Notes: a model not told the origin generated them from the sequence alone. Positions 1 through 6,497 are shown, counted from the first letter of the stretch. The stretch is 9,835 nucleotides of DNA from an uncultured Lachnospiraceae bacterium (GCA_910589105.1 CAJUST010000004.1:1-9835), one strand, 5' to 3'. Program-made: numbers and translations.

Positions 1-200
1 CAAACGCTGAAAAGTTTATGAAAGTAGTCCGCAAGTACACCAGCTTTGAGGAACTTACCCCTACCCTGTTACGGGAGTTTGTGGAGAAAATCGTAATCCA
101 CGAATCGGAAGCCCTTGACGGGAAACGCCGGGGGAAGCTCCGCAGACAGGAAATCGAAATCTATTACTCTTTTGTCGGCAAGGTAGAACTGCCCGACTAA
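1..200 (+). CDS. Large serine recombinase, C-terminal end (partial)
   Basis: The frame is open from the window edge (first full codon at 3) to TAA at 198-200, giving 65 residues; the real start lies outside the window, so the ATG at 18 is only an internal Met. The residues FEELTPTLLREFVEKIVIHE, followed by a basic GKRR..RRQEIEIYY segment and a final VGKVELPD, match my memory of the C-terminal end of large serine recombinases (DUF4368-type tail) in clostridial integrative and mobilizable elements such as the Tn4451 and Tn5397 groups. These enzymes cut and rejoin DNA at att sites through an N-terminal catalytic serine, which is not visible here. In such elements the recombinase gene usually lies at one end, so an element boundary shortly after 200 is expected. 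The gene converges on a truncated MATE gene. The family call is fairly sure; the exact element type is not determinable. Confidence 0.8.
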   Translation, partial: NAEKFMKVVRKYTSFEELTPTLLREFVEKIVIHESEALDGKRRGKLRRQEIEIYYSFVGKVELPD

Positions 201-210
201 AGCCCGACCC

Positions 211-229
211 GTCCGGCAGTCAGCCGGAC
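211..229 (+). other. Stem-loop just after the recombinase stop
   Basis: A perfect 7-bp inverted repeat, GTCCGGC (211-217) and GCCGGAC (223-229), with a 5-nt loop starts 10 nt after the recombinase stop codon. A run of six T (244-249) follows only after a 14-nt gap, so it is not a canonical intrinsic terminator. It could act as a weak terminator, an mRNA 3' stabiliser, or a structure near the element end. Confidence 0.5.
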
Positions 230-258
230 AGGGAACGGCAAAATTTTTTACACTTCTT

Positions 259-723
259 TTACTTCTTTATCTCACATGAGCAAATAACCGGAGCGCCAAG
301 CATCCCTACAAAAAGATACTGGCCCGCAGGAATATTCAGGCTTCCACCCTTTGCCAGAGCATCTGCAATGGGCATTGCCAAAAAAGGCGCCGCTGCCGCA
401 ATGACAAGTCCCACAACAACAGTTATCCATAATGTGAGCGAAAATAGTTGTGATGCGCCCTCTTTATTTCGCCTGCCAAGCAAAATACCTGCTGCAATCG
501 ATCCTCCCATACCAAGACAATAGCCTGTCACCTGTATTAAAGTTTCCATGGGAAGAACAATAGTGATTGCTGACATTGCTTCCGTTCCCAAAAAGTTCCC
601 CACAAATACTGTATCAACGATATTCCCCAACTGCAAAGCCAGCGACATCATAATTCCCGGTAAAAGATACTTCCAAATTTTATTCTCTATAAGCCTTTCA
701 TTCCTCTGATGCATCTGCTCCAT
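259..723 (-). pseudogene. MATE-family efflux transporter, N-terminal fragment interrupted by insertion
   Basis: Intact MATE proteins are about 450 residues, 12-helix antiporters that export cationic drugs or metabolites using Na+ or H+ gradients. Here only 154 codons remain. The N-terminal part is typical: a basic leader (RNERLIENKIWKYLLPG), then helix 1 with LQLGNIVDTVFVGNFLG, helix 2 with TIVLPMETLIQ, and helices 3-4. The similarity ends at about residue 147 (GAPVI); the last residues CSCEIKK and the stop at 259-261 look acquired from the inserted element. The start at 723 is supported by AGGAGGA at 731-737, 7 nt upstream. It lies 44 nt downstream of the acyltransferase-like gene on the same strand, so they were probably co-transcribed. 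A four-helix fragment is very unlikely to transport anything. Specific substrate unknown. Confidence 0.82.
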
Positions 724-767
724 CTCAATATCCTCCTACCATACTTTTGCTTACGCAAATATAGTTG

Positions 768-1886
768 TCATACTGTGTCCTTTGCCTGCAACATATTGTA
801 TCCTCTTACTATAATCTCTGTCACCAGAATTGAAAGCAAGGCAAGAAGCCAGCATTGATAACTTTGAAAGCTCTCATAACCATTGATCCCAAGAGCAATG
901 AAATATACAATGATATGCAGCGCATAATATTTTGATATATGTTCGCTATAATATAGAATCTGTTTTGCAACAGGATTCTTTGGCTCACGCAGTTTGCCAT
1001 CTTTTCTGCGGATTCTTTCAATAAAGAAAAATACTATGGCAAAAATAAATATGTGCGCCATGCTTGCCGCCACATGCCACGGGCCCGGCTGTGGATACGC
1101 CTCACTGAATGCAACATACATTTGGGATAGATCCGAACCATATTTTCTGAATGCCAGCGCCCACCATACAATAACGGCCACAATGCTTGGAACAGCGAGA
1201 ATGCCGTAAAATTTGGTTTTATCCTTCACATGCCGCAGGATTTTGCCAAAAGCAACTCCAAACATCGCATAGGACAGAAAATAGAGCGGCGTAAAGGAAA
1301 CAAACTCTGCATCTCCAATCAATAGCTTCATAATATATCCAAGCGCTGGCGCATTTACAGGTTTTCCAAAAAGGAATGGCGCAATGACACTCACGGCGGC
1401 GCCGATTATCACATACCCCGCAATGTTCATATTCAGCTTCTTTAGCAACGCCAATACAAAATAAATAATTCCGGTAATAAAAAAGATATTGATGTATTGA
1501 GGGTATACCTCTATCAAATATTTGAAATTATCCCTCCCGGTTTCCGTCAGGTTTCCAGAAACGAAAGGATAAGGGATTAGTAGGGCGATTACATAGACAA
1601 GGTTATTTAGATACTGATAAACCACCATGCGGACACCGCTTTTTGCCATTCCCACTGGCGTTGCATTCCTGCTGTAAACAGTTCCAATTCCCATAACGAA
1701 AATAAAAATGGCCGCGCCAGACATCGTTGCAAACATATAAATCCACTGGGTAATGGAATCTTCCGTGGACATGGTTGCCTGAAAAGCATGGATTAGGTAA
1801 ATAAACAGCATAAAACCCCCTTTCAGGTAATCAAACTCCCTCTGTCTTTTGGTATTTGTTTCTTCATGTGAAAATATAGCGTTCAT
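768..1886 (-). CDS. Multi-pass membrane acyltransferase-like protein
   Basis: This 372-residue protein is mostly hydrophobic, with about nine or ten predicted membrane helices. It begins with a basic stretch and the motif REFDYLKGGFMLFIYLIHAF (residues 16-35), in which a charged/polar start precedes helix 1 and a helix-embedded His (H33). This arrangement is characteristic of the acyltransferase-3 and DUF1624 (heparan-alpha-glucosaminide N-acetyltransferase-like) superfamily. A second His near the C-terminus (H324, in YYALHIIVYF) fits the same fold. Such enzymes move acyl groups across or at the membrane onto cell-surface sugars or other polar acceptors; the acceptor here cannot be inferred. 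The start is supported by AGAGAGGA at 1893-1900, six bases upstream. It is the first gene of a likely two-gene unit with the broken MATE gene. Exact family is moderate confidence; the membrane-protein call is firm. Confidence 0.6.
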   Translation of the reverse strand: MNAIFSHEETNTKRQREFDYLKGGFMLFIYLIHAFQATMSTEDSITQWIYMFATMSGAAIFIFVMGIGTVYSRNATPVGMAKSGVRMVVYQYLNNLVYVIALLIPYPFVSGNLTETGRDNFKYLIEVYPQYINIFFITGIIYFVLALLKKLNMNIAGYVIIGAAVSVIAPFLFGKPVNAPALGYIMKLLIGDAEFVSFTPLYFLSYAMFGVAFGKILRHVKDKTKFYGILAVPSIVAVIVWWALAFRKYGSDLSQMYVAFSEAYPQPGPWHVAASMAHIFIFAIVFFFIERIRRKDGKLREPKNPVAKQILYYSEHISKYYALHIIVYFIALGINGYESFQSYQCWLLALLSILVTEIIVRGYNMLQAKDTV

Positions 1887-1925
1887 TTTTTATCCTCTCT
1901 AAACTGCTAAACTGTCAAAAACAAA

Positions 1926-1955
1926 ATTATAAATTTTCTTGCTTTGTTTTTTCAA
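1926..1955 (-). promoter_or_regulatory. Promoter of the acyltransferase-like gene
   Basis: Read on the minus strand, TTGAAA (1950-1955) and a perfect TATAAT (1926-1931) are separated by 18 bp. Transcription would start near 1919, giving a leader of about 33 nt that contains the AGAGAGGA ribosome binding site. A second candidate with an extended -10 (TGATATAAT) lies about 100 bp further upstream near 2029-2037, with only a poor -35. Confidence 0.6.
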
Positions 1956-2220
1956 TCATTACAGTTCAAACCCCTCCGTCATCACCAACAAATCCGTGTG
2001 AATGGCAGTAAAACATAATTTGAAAAAATTATATCAAATGCTCAGAGGACAGCAACCCTTTTGGGATTAAAAGGCTCTTTTTAGGGAATAGTTTGCGCTT
2101 TTTTATGTGAAAACTGCTGAACCAACGGTATATTTCAGTTTACGGAATGACGTCTCAGTTCCCCAATAGGAAAAGCGCAGGATACGTCACTTTGTATATC
2201 TCTCCTCTCCTTTTACATGA
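1956..2220. other. Intergenic stretch with no supported gene
   Basis: This lies between the acyltransferase-like promoter and the terminator of the LRR transcript. No frame on either strand reads like a protein; the minus-strand frames carry several stops. It contains a small inverted repeat (CCTTTT / AAAAGG near 2058-2075, then CTCTTTTT), which would be a weak plus-strand terminator although no plus gene precedes it. It also holds a distant 6-bp dyad, TGACGT at 2148-2153 and ACGTCA at 2184-2189. An undescribed small RNA cannot be excluded but has no specific support. Confidence 0.4.
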
Positions 2221-2258
2221 AAAAAGCGCCTAAACCTAATGTAAGGCTTAGATGCTTT
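2221..2258 (-). terminator. Rho-independent terminator of the LRR/remnant transcript
   Basis: On the minus strand a 13-position stem (arms 2246-2258 and 2225-2237; one mismatch, two G-U pairs) closes an 8-nt loop and is followed by a run of six T (2221-2226). This is a strong intrinsic terminator for transcripts coming from the LRR gene through the protease-like remnant. It separates them from the acyltransferase unit. Confidence 0.85.
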
Positions 2259-2277
2259 CATCAATCACTCAATTATT

Positions 2278-2526
2278 CTATTGACCTGACAATATAATCA
2301 CACGCTCGCCGAAATCCAAAACCGCCACTTTAACCTTGCCTTTTGTCTGTGTTTCTTCTTTTGCTTCTTTTTTTGCAAACCGCTCCTCTTTCATGCGTCT
2401 CACTTCTTCTGAAAGTTCCAGACCATCATTCTCTAATGCGTTTGCCGTCCGGATAAAATCTTCCCCGATAAAACTATTGTCATTCTGTTTAAGTTCTTTT
2501 ACTTCTACTTCGTCTAACTCTGCAAC
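2278..2526 (-). pseudogene. Remnant of a secreted S8 (subtilisin-like) protease gene
   Basis: A minus-strand frame is open for 82 codons, from just after a TGA at 2527-2529 to TAG at 2278-2280. It has no good start; the first ATG is at 2394 and lacks a clear ribosome binding site. The first part is acidic and charged (VAELDEVEVKELKQ), followed by ELSEEVRRMKEERFAKKEAK, and then KGKVKVAVLDFG. A charged propeptide-like linker followed by K-V-A-V-L-D-x-G is how the catalytic domain of many clostridial S8 proteases begins, with the Asp being the first residue of the Asp-His-Ser triad. Here the frame stops 11 residues after that Asp, so His and Ser are missing. The 5' end abuts the stop codon of the LRR gene (2534). 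I infer a decayed gene. The S8 assignment rests on this short motif only. Confidence 0.5.
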
Positions 2527-2533
2527 TCATACA

Positions 2534-3544
2534 TTACACTATCTTCATTGTCTTTTTATATCCATGTTTTTTCTTTAGTTTTTTCCGGTATGAAGCTTTG
2601 TATTTTTCGGGAACTTTTAGCGTTGCCTTTGGGTTCATTTTGAAAAACACATTTTTTGCCATCTTAGGCGCTTTTCCTTTGAATATTATCTTCTTTAATG
2701 ATTTGCAATACCCAAACAATGCCATATTTAAATTTGTCACGCCTTTTGGGATTGTGGCTTCACTTAGTTTAGAGCAATACATAAATACATATTGATTTAA
2801 CTTTTCTAACTTTGAATTTTTGCCAAATTTTACTTTTTTTAAATTCCCACACCTTTCAAACGCCCCATATCCGATTTCCTTTAAGCTGTCAGGGAATTTT
2901 ATTTCTATTAAATCGTAACAGGAAAAAAACGCTTCCTTATCTATTTGTTGTAATTGAGAGCCTTGTTCAAACTGGACTTCTTTCAGCCCCGATTCCGAAA
3001 AAGCGTATGTATTGATTCTAATTATATTTTTGGGTATTACGATTTCTTCTAAACTCCTGCAGTTCGCAAACGCCGCCTCTGAAAGCTCTGTCAATCCAGA
3101 CGGCAATTTTACCTCTTGCAAATTTACGCAATTATCAAAAGCATATTCTCCTATCTTTTTAAGATTTTCAGGAAGGTTTACCCGCTCCAATTTCGAACAA
3201 CCACTGAATGCAGCCTCTTTTATTTCCAACATTGTTTCGGGCAGTATGATCTCCCTGATTTTTTCATTCACTTTGTATTGATCTGGAGCCCATGTACTAC
3301 TGCCTGTAAAGGCATATGCTCCTATCACTGTCACAGGGAAATTGTCGATCCTTTCCGGCACTTCCACAATTTTGTTCTTTCCTCTATATTCCACGATTTC
3401 AATGCCCCGGCTCATTGCATCATATTTATAGATATAGCCTTCTGTATAATGGTACTCTGTTTCCTCAGCAAACATTTTAATTGGTACAGAAAGAACTACG
3501 CAGAATAAAAACGCCGTCAATAAAAAATACATCTTTTTTTTCAT
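2534..3544 (-). CDS. Secreted BspA-type leucine-rich-repeat protein (shorter paralogue)
   Basis: This is a 336-residue exported protein. Residues 1-26 form a signal peptide (MKKK, hydrophobic core, cleavage likely after MFA before EET). Residues from about 60 to 300 are LRR_5/BspA-type repeats with the period pattern LxxIxLPxxLxxIxxxAFxxCxxL, e.g. LKKIGEYAFDNCVNLQEVKL. The C-terminal tail is basic, YRKKLKKKHGYKKTMKIV. No LPXTG sorting signal or other cell-wall anchor is recognisable. BspA-type proteins in other bacteria mediate adhesion and host interaction; the ligand here is unknown. The start at 3544 has GAGGGA at 3551-3556, six bases upstream. It is paralogous to the gene at 3865-5055 (same N-terminal EIxxYxGK...PERIDN.PVTVIG region and same tail). 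It has its own promoter at 3586-3615; the terminator is at 2221-2258. Confidence 0.9.
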   Translation of the reverse strand: MKKKMYFLLTAFLFCVVLSVPIKMFAEETEYHYTEGYIYKYDAMSRGIEIVEYRGKNKIVEVPERIDNFPVTVIGAYAFTGSSTWAPDQYKVNEKIREIILPETMLEIKEAAFSGCSKLERVNLPENLKKIGEYAFDNCVNLQEVKLPSGLTELSEAAFANCRSLEEIVIPKNIIRINTYAFSESGLKEVQFEQGSQLQQIDKEAFFSCYDLIEIKFPDSLKEIGYGAFERCGNLKKVKFGKNSKLEKLNQYVFMYCSKLSEATIPKGVTNLNMALFGYCKSLKKIIFKGKAPKMAKNVFFKMNPKATLKVPEKYKASYRKKLKKKHGYKKTMKIV

Positions 3545-3585
3545 TATCGTTCCCTCTTTTCTCTTATTTTTGGCTCATTTCAAAC

Positions 3586-3615
3586 ATTATAGTTATTTTA
3601 AATCTTTATTGTCAA
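3586..3615 (-). promoter_or_regulatory. Consensus promoter of the shorter LRR gene
   Basis: On the minus strand a perfect TTGACA (3610-3615) and a perfect TATAAT (3586-3591) are separated by 18 bp. Transcription would start near 3579, leaving a leader of about 35 nt. The rest of the 320-bp spacer up to 3864 is AT-rich and shows no gene. It has only a weak 5-bp hairpin (ATCTG / CAGAT near 3843-3858) after the longer LRR gene, so read-through from that gene is possible. Confidence 0.75.
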
Positions 3616-3864
3616 CATTTACTTTATTTAGTAAAGTTGTATAAAAACTATCATATTCATTTTCAGTTATATTTTTCTTCAGATTTATTAGATGAAAAGT
3701 AGAATTTGACTGATATGCCCGATTTAATCCCTTCATTTAAAATTCCCCTAAAAAACAATGCGTTTCAAAATTCTTTTATCTGCTAAAAAACTGTCTGCCT
3801 AATTCAAAAACTGCCTTAAGCGCTCTTTTTCATGCAAAACGATATCTGCTGGAACAGATTTTAC

Positions 3865-5055
3865 TCACACTATCTTCATTGTACTTTTGTACCCATGCTT
3901 TTTCTTTAATTTTCTCTGATATTCGCTTTTATATTTTTTTGGAGTTTGAAAGACAGCTTTCGAATGTATTTTTTGAAATGCGTTTGCCTTGATTTTAGGC
4001 ATTTTTCCCCTAAAAGTGACTTTTTTTAATGATTTACAATTTAAAAACACCTCATAATCTATTTTTTTAACCCGTTTTGGTATCTCAATCTCTTTCAATT
4101 TGATACAATTTGAAAACGCAAACCAATGTATTATTTTTAATTTTGATTGATTGCCAAATTCCACTTTTTTTAAATTATCACAATGCCAGAATGCCCGGCC
4201 TTCAATTTCTTTTATACTGTCAGGAATCCATAGCTCCGATAGATTATCGCAAAATCCAAATGTTTCGAAATCTATAATCTCCAATTTAGATCCTTCTTCA
4301 AATGTGACTTTTTTTAATTGAGCGCAATCCCGAAATGCCCGGTTTTCAATTTCTTTTATACTGTTAGGAATCCATAGTTCCGATAAATTATGGCAGGATT
4401 TAAATGCAGAACCCCCTATTGATTCTAACCTAGAGCCTTCTTCAAATGTGACTTCTTCTATTCCTGCGGAACAAAACGCATTATTTTGTATTTTAACGAT
4501 ATTCTTTGGTATCTGAAAATGTTTCAAATTTTTACACCCTGCAAATAATTCTTCAGATATTATTTTAAGGTTTTCCGGTAATGTAATCTCTTTCAAATTA
4601 ACGCAAGAAGCAAAAGCCCCTGCCTCCAATGTGAAAAGATTTTTAGGAAGGTTTATTTTTTCCAGTCCTTCACAGTCACGAAACGCATTCTCTTTTATTA
4701 CAGAAACCGTTTCCGGCAGGATAATTTCTTTTATATTCTTGTTTGCTGAATTTGGAAATATATCAGTATTTACCCGAAACGCATCCTTGCCAATCACTGT
4801 AACAGGAAGGTTATCTATCCTTTCCGGCGCTTTTACATATACTTCCTTTCCCTCGTAACTTAAAATTTCAATTCCTTTATATTTTTTATTGTACTGATAA
4901 ACGTAGTCTTGTGTCTTCAAAATTTTAGTTTCTTCTGCAAAAGCTCTGTCAGGCGCAACATAAAACAGACATAAGATCAATGCCGTTATAAATCCTGAAT
5001 AAAATATATAGCGCCAGTTCTTTTCAGTTCTTTTGTTTTTTCTTACCATAAACAT
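3865..5055 (-). CDS. Secreted BspA-type leucine-rich-repeat protein (longer paralogue)
   Basis: This 396-residue protein has a longer N-terminal export signal (basic residues 5-15, hydrophobic core about 17-33, cleavage likely after RAFA at 40). Conserved N-terminal EILSYEGK and PERIDNLPVTVIG segments follow, then LRR_5 repeats to about residue 360 and the tail KLKKKHGYKSTMKIV. It differs from its neighbour by an extra two-repeat block: LSELWIP(N/D)SIKEIE.RAF occurs twice 48 residues apart, a recent in-frame duplication. Repeats carry the usual AF..C..L..I.IP pattern. The protein is probably surface-exposed or released; partner unknown, and no anchor motif is seen. AAGGGGG at 5063-5069, seven bases from the ATG, supports the start at 5055 rather than the ATGs at 5049 or 5060. 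A promoter lies at 5212-5240. Confidence 0.9.
   Translation of the reverse strand: MFMVRKNKRTEKNWRYIFYSGFITALILCLFYVAPDRAFAEETKILKTQDYVYQYNKKYKGIEILSYEGKEVYVKAPERIDNLPVTVIGKDAFRVNTDIFPNSANKNIKEIILPETVSVIKENAFRDCEGLEKINLPKNLFTLEAGAFASCVNLKEITLPENLKIISEELFAGCKNLKHFQIPKNIVKIQNNAFCSAGIEEVTFEEGSRLESIGGSAFKSCHNLSELWIPNSIKEIENRAFRDCAQLKKVTFEEGSKLEIIDFETFGFCDNLSELWIPDSIKEIEGRAFWHCDNLKKVEFGNQSKLKIIHWFAFSNCIKLKEIEIPKRVKKIDYEVFLNCKSLKKVTFRGKMPKIKANAFQKIHSKAVFQTPKKYKSEYQRKLKKKHGYKSTMKIV
4190..4477 (-). repeat. 144-bp tandem in-frame duplication within the longer LRR gene
   Basis: Matching stretches recur exactly 144 bp (48 codons) apart. ATGCCCGG occurs at 4191 and 4335, TTCAATTTCTTTTATACTGT at 4201 and 4345, and CCTTCTTCAAATGTGACT at 4292 and 4436. 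Each unit encodes two leucine-rich repeats. The high nucleotide identity within parts of the units suggests a recent event by slippage or unequal recombination. Unit edges are approximate. Confidence 0.8.
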
Positions 5056-5211
5056 AGCATATCCCCCTTATTTTTATCCATTACTAAACACTCTTTGTAC
5101 AAAGTTCTTATTTCAGTCTCTCCCGACCTCCTGCCTACTTTTTTCACTTTTTTGTATAAAATCACCAAAAATAAAATAATTTCATCACAAATTTTCTTAA
5201 ATTTCTATTTC

Positions 5212-5240
5212 AATATACTATTATCAATATTTTTTGTCAA
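5212..5240 (-). promoter_or_regulatory. Promoter of the longer LRR gene
   Basis: On the minus strand a perfect TTGACA (5235-5240) and TATATT (5212-5217, five of six) are separated by exactly 17 bp. This predicts a long leader of about 150 nt before the ATG at 5055. The leader contains a perfect 12-bp palindrome (CTTTGTACAAAG, 5093-5104). The rest of 5241-5376 is very AT-rich with no gene seen. Confidence 0.65.
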
Positions 5241-5376
5241 TATTAATTGCTCGTCTTTCTATGTGAATTATATAAAATTACAAACACTAATTAGTAAGAA
5301 ACATATTCTAAATTTTCTTCCTTGTTCTGTTTTAGTTCATGGATTTTCATATGTTTATAAATGTTTCCTGTTTCGC

Positions 5377-5411
5377 AAAAAAAGCATATAGATTTTCTGT
5401 CTCTATATGCC
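5377..5411 (-). terminator. Rho-independent terminator of the GrpB-family gene
   Basis: On the minus strand GCATATAG (5410-5403) and CTATATGC (5391-5384) form a perfect 8-bp stem, extendable by one A-T pair. It is followed directly by seven T (5383-5377). It lies about 80 bp after the GrpB-family stop codon and is the expected end of that transcript. Confidence 0.85.
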
Positions 5412-5490
5412 TAGTCAACATCGTTGTATAAAATTTTAATCGAAAAGATGAATGATTCAAACTGCATTTTTAGAGGAGAGCATTTTTATC

Positions 5491-6057
5491 TCATTTTTGC
5501 CTTTCCCTGTATTTTGCTTTCGCTATTTGAGTATGTTCAGATATAAAATCATGCTTGGCATTTGTATATCCGTCCCGATTATGCTCATATAATTTCCATA
5601 GTGACAATTTTAATTTTTCATATTCTTTTGCTATTTTAGGATTGTCATTCATATAATCCCGAAAATAAACCTCATCATTATTGCCCCAATACCTCAAATG
5701 TAAATGAAATACTTTTTTTGCAAACCCATTTTCCGTATAACCTTTATTGAATGAGATGGCTTGCGGATTTTCCGCCATGCAGATATAACCATTTTGTACA
5801 ATTAAATCTTTTACATACCTCATATCTTTTTCTACTGGTATCTCAACAAGAATATCAATAATCGGTTTCGCCCAAATATGTTCTATTGCAGTGCTTCCTA
5901 TATGGCTGATCCTTACTTTCATATCTGATAAAATCACGCATAATCTTTGATATTCCTCATGATACCATGCGTTCCACCTGTCATCATGTTCCGTCAAAAC
6001 AATAGGAAATAACTGCCACAATTCTTCCAATGTCATTTCAGTTAATTTTTTTGGCAT
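5491..6057 (-). CDS. GrpB/UPF0157 family protein (nucleotidyltransferase-fold)
   Basis: This is 188 residues from the chosen start. The family signature is plain: RISHIGSTAIEHIWAKPIID at residues 49-68, then KVFHLHLRYWGN (115-126) and FRDYMNDNPKIAKEYEKLK (132-150). GrpB-family proteins adopt a nucleotidyltransferase-like fold with the GST motif and following Asp (here G54-S55-T56 and D68). They are often annotated with a dephospho-CoA-kinase-related domain, but their substrate is mostly unknown. The length agrees with the family. The frame extends to an ATG at 6090, but GGAGGTT at 6061-6067 sits five bases before the ATG at 6057, so MPKKLTEM is taken as the real N-terminus. It is a single-gene unit; I find no convincing promoter. 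The role in the cell is not inferable from its neighbours. Confidence 0.88.
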   Translation of the reverse strand: MPKKLTEMTLEELWQLFPIVLTEHDDRWNAWYHEEYQRLCVILSDMKVRISHIGSTAIEHIWAKPIIDILVEIPVEKDMRYVKDLIVQNGYICMAENPQAISFNKGYTENGFAKKVFHLHLRYWGNNDEVYFRDYMNDNPKIAKEYEKLKLSLWKLYEHNRDGYTNAKHDFISEHTQIAKAKYRERQK

Positions 6058-6060
6058 ATC

Positions 6061-6067
6061 AACCTCC
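6061..6067 (-). promoter_or_regulatory. Ribosome binding site that fixes the GrpB-family start
   Basis: GGAGGTT lies on the minus strand with GG-AGG five bases before ATG at 6055-6057. It is the only good Shine-Dalgarno in this region and lies inside the longer open frame that begins at 6090. The longer N-terminal version is therefore improbable. Confidence 0.8.
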
Positions 6068-6397
6068 ATGTAACTAAATTTGCGCAACAAATATCAAACT
6101 TTCAGTATGATGTCCCTATCAGGCATCTTTTATGTTTCCACTTCTCACTGCTTCCGCATTATTGTCTGTTTCATTATTAACTTCCAAATAATGACCTCGT
6201 TTTGTTTTTTATAATGTCCTTATTTTAGCTCTTTTTATGAAAGCTGATTCGTTTGGCATATACTGACTGCACAACAATTCTGACCAACCCTTCTAATGTA
6301 CAATCCCCAGTTTAGACAGTCCAATTTCTTGTTTCTCTGTCCCTGCTTATTTCCTCACAAAAGGAGAATCCTTTGCTTTCAATTCAGTTCTTAACAA
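6068..6397. other. Intergenic stretch with no supported gene
   Basis: This lies between the copper operon terminator/repeat and the GrpB-family gene. Frames on both strands are short and interrupted and do not resemble known proteins. A partial, degenerate copy of the neighbouring 35-bp repeat (TCCTTTGCTTTC at 6369-6380) is the only structure I recognise. The GrpB-family promoter should be here, but only weak candidates exist. Confidence 0.4.
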
Positions 6398-6467
6398 AAA
6401 CAGTTTCCTTTGCTTTCTATTGCCCTTCCTCAAAACAGTTTCCTTTGCTTTCTATTGCCCTTCCTCA
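6398..6467. repeat. Two exact tandem copies of a 35-bp repeat
   Basis: Copies at 6398-6432 and 6433-6467 are identical (each begins AAACAGTTTCC and ends CCCTTCCTCA). A partial third copy is visible at 6369-6380. It lies between the copA terminator hairpin and the GrpB-family gene and is noncoding. Identity of the two units indicates recent duplication. Confidence 0.85.
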
Positions 6468-6469
6468 CA

Positions 6470-6497
6470 GAAAATACGGCGGTTCTTTAAACCGCCG
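6470..6497 (-). terminator. Terminator of the csoR-copA operon
   Basis: A perfect 8-bp GC-rich stem (CGGCGGTT at 6477-6484 and AACCGCCG at 6490-6497) encloses a 5-nt loop. On the minus strand it is followed by TATTTTCTG. The T-tract is short and imperfect. It lies 80 bp after the copA stop, and the GC-rich stem stands out from AT-rich surroundings. Confidence 0.7.

Larger units (their letters stand above)
1..285 (+). mobile_element. Right end of an integrative element inserted in a MATE gene (boundary approximate)
   Basis: This is inferred from a recombinase tail at the left and an abruptly truncated MATE gene at the right. MATE-like sequence read on the minus strand is convincing down to about 287 (GAPVI) and then turns into seven unrelated residues and a stop. 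The element end is therefore probably between 262 and 292. Within 252-269 there is a short direct repeat (ACTTCTTT twice). I cannot place the crossover exactly, because the other end of the element and the rest of the MATE gene are outside the window. Confidence 0.55.

Noticed and set aside
211..249. Canonical terminator of the recombinase
   Set aside because: The hairpin is sound but the T-run is 14 nt away from the stem, so it is recorded only as a stem-loop.
2148..2189. Structured RNA or riboswitch formed by the TGACGT/ACGTCA dyad
   Set aside because: Only six base pairs close a loop of about 30 nt, with no recognised conserved motif and no gene downstream in the right place.
3116..3508. 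Plus-strand 130-codon frame opposite the shorter LRR gene
   Set aside because: Its translation is low-complexity and Cys/Phe/His-rich, has no ribosome binding site, and lies wholly opposite a well-supported minus-strand gene.
5079..5081. Short upstream ORF (12 codons) overlapping the start of the longer LRR gene
   Set aside because: Its ATG has no Shine-Dalgarno and the overlap with the real start can arise by chance.
6058..6090. Eleven-residue N-terminal extension of the GrpB-family protein
   Set aside because: The GGAGG ribosome binding site lies inside this stretch and points to the ATG at 6057.
6091..6360. Insertion-sequence remnant upstream of the GrpB-family gene
   Set aside because: No transposase-like reading frame, terminal inverted repeats or target duplication could be seen.
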